Source: Calonectria ilicicola (lineage: Eukaryota; Ascomycota; Sordariomycetes; Hypocreales; Nectriaceae). Taken from it: a stretch of DNA of 64,000 nt. Below the pieces are notes generated by a model. The model did not search any database and was not told where the DNA came from. It was given only the letters and a program-made list of their open reading frames with translations. Positions within the stretch are counted from its first letter, which is position 1; every line of letters begins with the position of its first letter. The position numbers were made by a program, and so were the translations under genes. Positions 1-9,255 of this stretch are shown here, piece after piece. The stretch spans positions 4,960,001 through 5,024,000 of the forward strand of contig CP085827.1 in assembly GCA_020809705.1 (NCBI GenBank), written 5' to 3'.

Positions 1-3000
1 TGCGGTTTTCTGTCGGAACGACCACCTCCCACGGCGTCTGCCCTCGTTCCCTTGTAATTTTTTTTTCTTTTCCGTCGGGACCCTGCCCGCCATCTCTGCG
101 TCCAACCCTTCTAATCCAGGGCTGCGTTAGCGCATGGGGAGACCCCTCCAAAAGCACAAAAAAAGAAGAAAAAAAAAGGCACGCCACGCCCCCCCTCGTC
201 CCTTAGACGTCGACGACCCGCCCGAGACGAACTCCTCCTGCCTCTCCGACCTGCCGTCTGCCCCAAGTGGGCGCACACGCACCCTGCCGTGGCCCGATTC
301 ACCTTGGTGGCCCTCCATAATTCAATCAAAGGCCAGCAAGCACATGTCAGAAAAACACCGCAAGCAAATGAGGGCGAGGGTATTTGCACGACGTTCCCGT
401 CATTGACATGCCATGCCATGCCAGCCCACGACTAGGGCTGTCCACCACGACTCACACACGACAACTGCCAGACATGTCATGCACTCAACCCTCTCGGCTC
501 CCCTCCGGATCCCAGGTGCCGTACATGGCTGATGCCTTCGGAGCTCTCTTCCACCAGTCCTCGACCGATGCGCGGAGTCCGGAAGCTCGTCCGAAATTCT
601 TGATGCCATGAGTATGATGATGGTGATGCCTTCTATGGCCTAATTTACTTTTTCTTTTCCTTTAATTCGGCATGTTGCCTCATGGCCATATCCTGGACCA
701 TGTCCCCATACAGGGTGCGTCTTCCGACCGAATGTTTTCATTGCGGGCTATATCCGTGACGATATTATACGGTCATCTTTTTTTTTGGCGCTTGCTGGAA
801 ATTTTACCCATTTGCTTGGAACAAAAGAGGTCGTAGCCTGCCGGGGTCTGGCGTGGCCTGGGCGTCTAGGCTCGAAGCTAAGCTTGGAGATAGTGGCATG
901 GGCAATTATGGGCTGGGTTGGGTGTCCCCATCCCGTCATGCTTGCTGCCACCCCTCCCCTACTCAACCCCATTCCCGCCACGCCACTTCTTCAATGTCTT
1001 GTTTCCCTGGACCAGTCGATGCCTCCAAAAGCCGCCGATTGTTTCCCCCGTGCATCCATTTATCCATCTATCCACACTACAGAAGCAGATCGGCATCTCT
1101 TCGGGCCAGTGGATCTTGCTTCCCCGGCAGATTTGCTGCACGGGGGCCCAAATGAAGAATCCCATGCCTTTGCTATCCAGGCGGCCAAAAAACAATGACG
1201 TTTCCCGAGCTTGAGCTGGCCTCTAGTTTGTGAATGGACCATCTTGGACGGGACGGGAAGTCATTTGCGCAGTTGATAGGCGACCCCTCATCCCGATCTA
1301 CGCCGTCGGTAGGTGCGATCTGCCATGGTTACGTAGCTCTGCAACCTGGCCATCTTGGCTGTAACATGGCACGCTAACGCAGCATTGAATTAGAGGGACG
1401 GAGTGAGAGTTTCCGAATCCTGGTTCGACTTGAACATCTCGAAAGGAAAAAAAAAAAATTTTTTACTCTTCTCGTGTTGCCCTTACTCTGACCAAAACAA
1501 AAACACATTTTAATGCCACTTTCTCTGACCGACTCTCCCAAGACAGGTCATATTCTATTGTCCTTAGTACTCGTAATCAAATACTCTCCTGTCGTTGCCT
1601 GATTCCGATCCTTTCCTAATGATCTGATGTGACCATTGGACGAGCGGCAGGGCTTCACCGAGCGGTCTGTCAGTCAAATCTCTCCTGTGGATACAACATC
1701 CAAAACGTGCATAGTTCGCCCTGTCTTCGGAACGCAGCTTGCATTGCGACTCCCCGCGAAAAGAGATCGGCTGGGGCGACAAGATAAAAAATAAAAAATA
1801 AAAAAGACTATAGATGGTCCCTCGGCTGGCCCAATCACCAGTCGCTTATTCGGCTCGTTGTCGCATCTATCGCCTATCCGTCGATGGGATAAGAATAGGT
1901 TTGCAACACAGTTCGTGTAAGAGAAATCCGGCCGAGGCAGCGGAGAGTTCGCCGCCTTCTGAAAGGCCAGCCATCCACCAAAACACCCCACATGGAGCTG
2001 CAGCCACAGCCAGGATGATGCTGGGCATCCGTGCGACGCCTGGAACGTTAAACCTAATGCACATCCGTCAAGGGTCAAGGTCGACTTACAAACCTGCGAC
2101 ACCAATCACGACCCGACATTTTCCAAGCCAGCGCCGCCGATGTCGCGCCCCGAGAACCCCAAGATGAGCCATGCGCTGTGCTCGCCCGGGGGGCCGCCAT
2201 TGACGTACAGATGGTGCGCGGGGGAGCTAGGCCAGCGTCTGATTCGCCCGCAACTCAATGTCCATGGCCCATCGCATGCAACTGCAGGCGACCTCTCCGA
2301 GAAGCTGGATGCCCCATCTGCGCCGGTGGTGAGATTCCAACGAGTCAGATCCAGCCCGCGTCCCTACCTACAGCTACAGCTACATCGTACATGCAACACA
2401 CACCTGGCATGTGCGATTCGACTTGCTCGCTTGTACAGTAAGCCCGCCTTAGGTTACCTTGTAAAGAAGCTTCCATTCCACCAGGGGGGGCCATTTGGTC
2501 CAGCCCTGGAAGCGTGCGGGCTAGGGCTTGGCTACTAGCATGACAGGGTCTGGCTGCAGACCAGACGCAGGTGTATTGGTTCCCGGGTTAATTACAGACT
2601 ACTCTACTGGCCTCACCTCGCGATCTGAGGTGGCAGACAACGTCATCGACACACGACACGGCCATTGCGCTTATGAAATGAAAACCTCACCGTCTGCTCA
2701 CCTGGTGCAATTTCGGGCCAATGACACCGTGCTGGCAGAGCATGCAGCTGGGGCTCCTGGCGTGAGAAGCAGACCACCTGCAGAGGCGAGGGAAAGGGTT
2801 GCGGCCAGAGAGGGAGAGTGCAGACGGACCCTGGGCAGGTTTGTTCCAAGGCCGTCAGGGTCTCTCGGGGCTATTCTGGCATCTCGCAAGCCTAGAAGAC
2901 TGGCTTCGGGAAATTTGGCCGCCTCACGCCATTATCGCACAGTCACACAATGGACATCAAGAAACTAGCGGCTGCGGCCAATCAAAAGCTCTGGATTCTA

Positions 3001-4918
3001 GCTCACATCTCCTTATCTTGCACCAACCAGCGCAGCGCATCCCGTCATAACCCGTGTCATGGTGCCTCTAGACACTAAAACGGAAGAAGCTCGTGCCGGA
3101 GTCTCATCGGCCTCAAGGGTACAGATCACCGAGTGGGCATTAGTATGCGCCATGGCACTGGTTGCACATGTGTCGCTCACCACGGGTTCGGGAGTCGTAC
3201 AGAGCCTGCTGCAATGGTCCTGCAAGCTTCTTTCTAGGTTGGACGACGTCACTCTTTTGGGAAGTTTGAACCGGCACTCGCGATTCGCCAGGCAAGGATG
3301 GGGGTCAAATGAAGGTTCCCCATCGACTATGGAATAGGCTGAGCTGAGTTTACAACCCAAGCTGCTGCGTCGGAACAGGCTGTTTTGTGGTACGGCTAAT
3401 TCTTTACCAACACACGCCCATCATCCTGTGGCCCGACCGAAGGTTGAACGAGGAAAGGGGGCAAGCATTGTTCTCCCCGGGGCCAGACAACTCGCTCGTT
3501 AATCCGGCTCCTGTTCCCATTGATCAAGGGCTCGTATATATGATTCCTCAGAGCGCTTGATCACTCGATGCTGGCGGCCTTGCCCCTCCGCCTACCATGA
3601 CGAGCAGAGGCATGAGCCCACGGGGTGCCATGGGGGTGCCATGGGGAAAAAAAATCATGAGAATGGGCATCATGACAACGACGTCCGCCTCACTCGGCCC
3701 CATATCCTCCACGGTATTTCTCCATTCCTACCGCCGTCCGTGGGCTGGAGTATGTGCGCCGTTTTCCCTAGCGTGATGTCAGGGTGGTGTTATCTCTCGA
3801 CTGCTCCGTCTGCGCAAACGGCACCAACGAAATGGGCTCGAATAGCGCGAATCATGCTGGTGTATTATAAATATCAAAAGGACAACTGCTTTGGGCGGAG
3901 CCCGTAGAAGTGGAGGAGGTTGATTTTCGGGTAGTTGTCAGCGGCCGAGTTCGGCGGCGTCAACTTCGGACGCATCCGCGTTAGCTGGGCGGAGCCGACT
4001 GAGTCGCAGCCAATTCTCGCCAGCCAGCCAGCCGCCTCTGATTTCCGACCAAGATCCCAGAGAGTGGCCCCATTACGCGGACCTCGGCGGCGCCCCCAAC
4101 TGTGACCGTTTCTCCGCCTCTCCGCTGGCTGCCCGCTGTTTTGTGCCTGCATGCCCCCGAGACCACACCATCCCGACTTCTCCCGAGCGTCTGCCCAACG
4201 TTCCTCTTAACCCCGACCACGTACCGACTCGGCCCTGGCTGGTTGCAGCAGGACCTAGCGCAGGAGCCGCAGCACTGGCTGCAGGGCACAGCAGCCCGAC
4301 GGCACATCCACTAACCACCATCACTTACCTCACACGATGAATAACCATTTCTACCGTTTCCAAACGGCCTGCGCGGCGGTGGCAAAGACTCAATCACCTT
4401 GGCCCAGGGCGGTGAGCCGGACATGCAAATTCAGAGACAGATATATGCAGATGCCTGCTTGGCCTTAATTTCTGCGAAACAGGAGCAGCACCTGGAAACG
4501 GCGCAGCACACAAGAACTGACCGTCCAAATGGGGGTCCTCAATCGCAACCACAGTCCTTGCGGCGGCCGACACCCCTTCGCCGAGCCGCTCCAGCCGTTC
4601 CAACCGTTGTAGCCCGTCTTTGTCCTCCTTCGGACCTAAGCCCGAGATGCAGCAATTTTGCCCAAGTGCCCATCTCCGTATGCCCGGTGGCCAATGTGTG
4701 ACGCTCCCATTCGGATTACGGATTTTCCAAACAAATATCATGGCTCCGAATTGTGACTAGGGCATATCTTGGCTAGCGGCTATTAAGCGCGGCCCGCGCC
4801 TGTCGAGGTGCCCCGCCCCGCACCTTATTGTTTCCATGACACCCTGGCTCAATTACGAAACCACACACCACCTGCACCCACGCGTAACGCCGCTGAACGC
4901 GTGCTGGAGCTGGCCCAA
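1..4918. other. Intergenic region, no supported gene
   Basis: No reading frame here has an N-terminus, domain or splice pattern that I can support. The open frames are short, arginine/proline/serine-rich and overlap on both strands, as expected for GC-rich non-coding DNA. A TATA-like stretch lies near 3535-3541 and AT-rich words near 3858, without a convincing gene downstream. The last few hundred bases are presumably promoter and leader of the APC15 gene that starts at 4919. Confidence 0.5.
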
Positions 4919-6070
4919 ATGTTTACTTCGCTCCCAGATTTTACCCCGCGAGATGTAAACCCCCATTTACAAAGCCAATCCAACCCCCAGGAACCAGGTG
5001 CTAATACTTTCTAGTCGCATTCCATATGGTATAGGTCCTCTCGCAGCCCATTCCCTGCGCCAGGCGCTGTCGACAATAGCAATGGCGATTCACAAAATCA
5101 TCACCATGGCGCCAACCACCCCCGCCAAAGGGGCAACATGCTCGAGCGCTCGGCTCTGGCCCGCCTTATCGTTGACGAACAATATATGCAACGTCGACGA
5201 TTAAATATCCAAAACTATGGCAGCGGTTGGCTCAAACCACCGGGTGTTCCCAAAACACTGCATCAAATGCGGGAAGAAAAAAAGGAGCAGGAAGAACACC
5301 AAGAAGCGCTTCGCAGAGAGCAATTGGCACAGGAGCTAGCTGAGGCTGAACAACAAGACGCACCAGAAGACGGAATGGACGATGTCCAGCTCGATGGTGC
5401 TCAAGATTTGGATGACGAGATCCCAGATGCTGATGATGACTTTGGCCTACCCGATGACGACGACGATGATGAAGAGGAAGATGACACCGAAGAGGATCTA
5501 GATGAGGATGAAGATGAAGATGAAGATGATGACGGCGGGGAGGCAGAGGAATCAATGCTTAGAGAAGAAAGGCAAAACGACCTCATAGCCGCTCGGATGC
5601 GAATGAACGACGATGCCTTCCGAGAAGCCCTCGTACGCGGAGATGGCGATGGGGAAGGACTATATGGCGGCGATGAGGACATTGAGGAAGACGAGGGCCA
5701 CATGCTAGGCGAGGACGACTTTGGCCAAGACGGAACAGAAGACGGTCTGGGAATGGACATGGACGCAGATCTTGATGATGATATTCCAGAAGCTGAGGAC
5801 GGTGGCTATGAGCACACTGACTCGGAAGCTGAGCTCTCAAGCAGCGAGGAAGAGGACGATGATGATGACGACGATGACGAAGATGAGGATGCAGACATGA
5901 GCTTTGCGCCTCGCTCCGCAGCCATGGGTCCTCCCCAGTCCCCTACCCTCCATGGCCGTCCCAGTCTGCCGCCCGCCCGCCTAAGTATGGACATCAGTAA
6001 TCTACTATCCCAGGACGGCAGCAGCTTCATGGACAGCAGCCCTGCAGCCGGCCGACGTGCACGCCAGTGA
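4919..6070 (+). CDS. APC15: Anaphase-promoting complex subunit 15 (Apc15/Mnd2 family)
   Basis: This is a small regulatory subunit of the anaphase-promoting complex/cyclosome, the ubiquitin ligase that drives anaphase. In its family the protein promotes turnover of the spindle-checkpoint complex on the ligase, and yeast Mnd2 restrains meiotic Ama1. Exons are 4919-4954 and 5015-6070, giving 363 residues. The 60-nt intron (4955-5014) starts GTAAAC and ends GCTAATACTTTCTAG, and it joins MFTSLPDFTPRD in phase 0 to SHSIWYRSSR, the usual start of fungal Apc15. The conserved core, from NMLERSALARL through KPPGVPKTLHQMREE, spans about residues 53-101. The C-terminal two thirds is dominated by Asp/Glu tracts (about residues 120-310) and ends in a Ser/Pro-rich tail. 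A later ATG at 5138 would cut off the conserved N-terminus, so I chose 4919. The gene converges on BET1. Identification rests on the core motif and is good; the role is inherited from the family. Confidence 0.85.
4955..5014 (+). other. APC15 intron 1
   Basis: A 60-nt intron with donor GTAAAC, branch-like GCTAATAC and acceptor TTTCTAG. Removing it joins the 12-codon first exon in phase 0 to the conserved second exon. Without removal the frame hits TAG at 5012-5014. Confidence 0.8.
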
Positions 6071-6901
6071 TGACTTTACATGAACTACAGATTCTCTAAA
6101 CCAAAAAATGGGGGCATGGCATAGGCGACCTCGTAATATACCCATACAGTGCTTGAGCTTATTATGCTTATGAATAGAAAAAAGAAGAAAGAAGACAGGT
6201 TGGGTGTCCAGCCATCGAAGACTGCTCTGCAATCATGCGTAAAAGAAGACAAATGTGAATTATATCATGCCTAAGAACGGGACACTAATATTACAAAGCA
6301 CTAATCGTGAAAAGAGGCAGCGCGTCTTTGTTCTTGGCCAAGGTGTTTTCTGTTGAATTTCCTTCCGGAATGCAACCTCTGAATACTTTTTAACCACGAT
6401 GCAAAGACAATCAAGCAGAAATGTCAACGCCGGTTCCCAACGCCACCAACAATGCATCCCATAATAAATATATGCAGGTGATTTGCCCGCCTCCAACCGC
6501 CCCAGACACGGACAGACAATATAAAGTCTTCCCCCCTTCCCCCTTTTGGTCCATCCCCATCTGACCCTCATTGCCATGAGATTCATCTTCGTCGCCATCC
6601 TGTACATTCGATCAGTTCAAGGTCAATTAGAATTCGGGGGGCTCATTCCCTCCTTATCGCAAATCGACGTTTTCATGCGCTTCCGTGTGCGTACGTTAAA
6701 ATCTTGTCCCCTTTTTGTTTTCTTTTTTTGGCTTCTTTTTCTCTAATATTCGTATGCCTGTGCAAAATAAAGAATTACACATGCCCAGGTTGGACCGGCC
6801 AAGGAGGAAATTGTTGAAAGAAAGAAAAAGGAAGAAAAAATCCCACGTAGCAGTTTATCGGAGAGGGCGTGTGCGGTGTTGCTGCGCGTATATGTGCGTG
6901 C
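6071..6901. other. Convergent intergenic region APC15/BET1
   Basis: About 830 bp between two converging stop codons, presumably both 3' untranslated regions. It has T-rich and A-rich runs near 6715-6740 and 6815-6840. No gene is supported; one short plus-strand frame at 6576 begins with a hydrophobic stretch but has no other support. Confidence 0.5.
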
Positions 6902-7676
6902 TTAGAACAGCCAGACGTAAACGAAAAGCAGGATAACGGCGAAGAAGAAGGCGACCCAGACCTTCCAGCCGACGCCAGTGCGTTGGGCCATGAGGAGCAT
7001 ACGGTTCATGGTGCCGCGGAGGCGTAGGCGGGTCGAGTCGAACGAGTCGTTCATCTTTTCGGCGAGGGCGGAGGATTCGCGGATTTCATCACCAATGGCG
7101 ACAGTCATCTGTAAGAGGGGCGCACACCAGTCAGCTTTTTGATCCTCTATAGCGCGTACTTATTTCCAATGCCCCTCTGAAGAGGCCGACGAATAGGTCA
7201 AACCCCTCCTTGTCCCATGGTGTATCGGATCTCTCCTGTTGGTTGAACTTACACTCTTCAGCACCTTGACCTTGCCCAGGATGCCCTCGACCTGGGCATC
7301 GTTCTGGCTCTCGAGCTCGCTTAGCACGACATCGCTGTACTGGCCCTTGCGGTTGGGCGTTGCCGATCGGAAGCTGGGCTGGGGGGAAACCCCGTGGTTG
7401 CTGGCGGGAGGCGCGCCGTAGCCTCCGTAGCCGTAGCCGCGGCTGGGGCTCGCGCTGACGGGCCGGCGAGAGGCGGCGTCGCCCGTGTAGCCCTCGAAGA
7501 GCGCGCTGCGGGAGTCGCGCTGGTGCAGCGTGGATGCGCCGAACCTGTGGTTTTGTTCAATGCCCCGGTTAGTTTGGTTTTGCTCTCTCTCTCTCTTCGG
7601 TGACGTATTCAGGAGAAAGGAGGGAGGGGGAGGCTTAGAGAGCAACCCGGGTGGGTGGTGCATACCTTTGCGACAT
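6902..7676 (-). CDS. BET1: ER-Golgi v/t-SNARE Bet1
   Basis: A SNARE of the ER-to-Golgi fusion complex (with Sed5, Bos1 and Sec22 in yeast), acting on COPII vesicles. Exons on the minus strand are 7676-7666, 7544-7253 and 7108-6902, giving 169 residues. The first exon is only 11 nt (ATGTCGCAAAG, then GTATGC); it is needed to build the expected start MSQRFGASTLHQRD. The 121-nt and 144-nt introns have GTATGC..CACAG and GTAAGT..TTACAG ends. Residues 30-65 are Ser/Gly/Tyr-rich, the SNARE motif runs about 75-141 (SELESQNDAQVEGILGKVKV, then TVAIGDEIRESSALAEKMND), and a single C-terminal membrane anchor covers about 149-168 (GWKVWVAFFFAVILLFVYVW). This tail-anchored layout is typical of Bet1. Gene predictors that miss the 11-nt exon would start far upstream in intron sequence. 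Confidence 0.93.
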
Positions 7677-9255
7677 GGCGAAAGGATCCCGATCCTGTCG
7701 TCGAGGAGTTGAAGGGGAGCGGCGGAATCCAGCGAGCAGGAATTAGGCGGACGAAAAGGAAAAACAGGAATAAAAAAAACAAGGGAAAAATTGAAGTTGG
7801 TCGTTGCGTTGATGGACACGACACGAAACCCTGTCGTTTCCGAACAGGCTAGGTGTTCCCTCGTGACGGTTTGTCTGCTCTGCGTGGTGACTGGACCGTC
7901 CATTTTTAGGGGTGGCCCAAAGTGGCAGCGGGGTGATCTGTCCAGCCAGGTACGTACCCCCTTTACAAAAAACCCCATCTCTGGTCCAATGGCATCCAGT
8001 CAAGCGCCACTTGGGCGAAATTGACAAATTCTAGGCCTTGCATGGCTGAACATGTTGCGCTTTTTTCATGAGTCACATGGTAACTCGCAAGAGACAATTG
8101 GGTCACTCTCGGAAGACGCGACTATTGGGTTTTAGATAATGGCCCAGGCTCTCGAAACTTGGAATGTTGCAGCTCTCGTAAGCTTAAAGACTAACTCGAC
8201 GTGCAACAATAGATTACAGGTTTATGAGCGGAACTCAGACAAAAATTCGAATGAAGCAAAATAAAACATATCATTAAAATTAACATGCATAGAAATAATC
8301 TTAATATTTGACTGGCATGATCAATTTGGTACAACCCTGTGAAGACTAATGGGTAAATAGCAACTACCCTAGGGTAGTGATACTGGACTCACCTCAATGC
8401 TCCCAGACTAGATTCACAGGAAAGACGAACAGCACCCAGCGCTGCGACAGGCCATGCTCGCATATGATACATTATTTGCTGTCCCTGGATGTGAAGACTA
8501 TTGGAGAGTGCCAATTTTAATGTTTACACATAAAGTCGATCAAGGTCGTTGAAAGTCTCCACCTCAAAGCAAGTCTCAATTCATCCATCTCATACGGAGT
8601 GTGTTTGTACATAAAAATCCAGGACCAAGAAAAAGAGCCTCGAATTTTCTTCACATTGTGCGCTTTGCACGATTTGAATTCTTTACGACCCATGAGAAGA
8701 CCAAAAATCATTCTTGTTCCACAACCCACGCCATCCGGCTACGACGAGGCTTGTTCCGAGGGGTTGTTGTCGGTGCTCGGGTCGCCCCCAGAGGTTGAGC
8801 TAGTTGCGGGCTTTGGGGCAGTATTAGTGGTAGTTTTGGAGCTTGAGTCCCTAAGATCACTGGAGTCGTTGTCTTGAATTGCAAGGCATTTACTAGAGTA
8901 GTTCCAGAGGGGGGCTGAAAAGTCAAGGTCTGATAGGAAGGAAAATACTCGTAAACCCGAGCACTTCAACTCGGCGGACAGTAGAACTGTTCGTCTGCGC
9001 TCACTACATAATGCTCTTGTGGGCATACTTGCCGTACAATGCCTCGTGCTTATGCGCATATAGCGTGCAGCCCTGATTGGTCCTTTAGGTCCACAGTCTT
9101 AGGTATGTACTCGACCTGACTGTGGCTGCTTACAGGTGCATCTGGTCCACGTGACTAGTTCTGGCTTACGGCCTGATCGCGCAGTCAGGCTCTTGCTGGA
9201 TTTTGGCACAAACGTTGACTCTAACGACACCTGATCTATTCAGGGCCTATGTATA
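7677..9255. other. Intergenic region between BET1 and the NLR gene
   Basis: Divergent promoter space. Base composition changes at about 8.0 kb from GC-rich to visibly AT-rich (8200-8620). On the minus strand, codons 8880-8739 read as a Ser/Thr/Asn-rich tail ending in PSEQASS and a stop, preceded by an acceptor-like GATCTTAG. This may be the last exon or remnant of a lost gene, but no upstream exons could be joined to it. An out-of-frame ATG at 9249 overlaps the proposed NLR start at 9256. Confidence 0.4.

Noticed and set aside
5401..5760. Ser-rich minus-strand frame opposite APC15
   Set aside because: It is the antisense reading of the Asp/Glu tracts of APC15.
6576..6746. Small plus-strand frame starting with a signal-peptide-like MRFIFVAILYIRSVQG
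   Set aside because: Lies in the shared 3' region of two converging genes, and runs into a poly-T-encoded Phe/Leu tail; no supporting feature.
9102..9134. Intron-like GTATGT..CTGAC..TTACAG upstream of the NLR start
   Set aside because: Only 33 nt long, below a plausible intron size, with the branch site too close to the donor.
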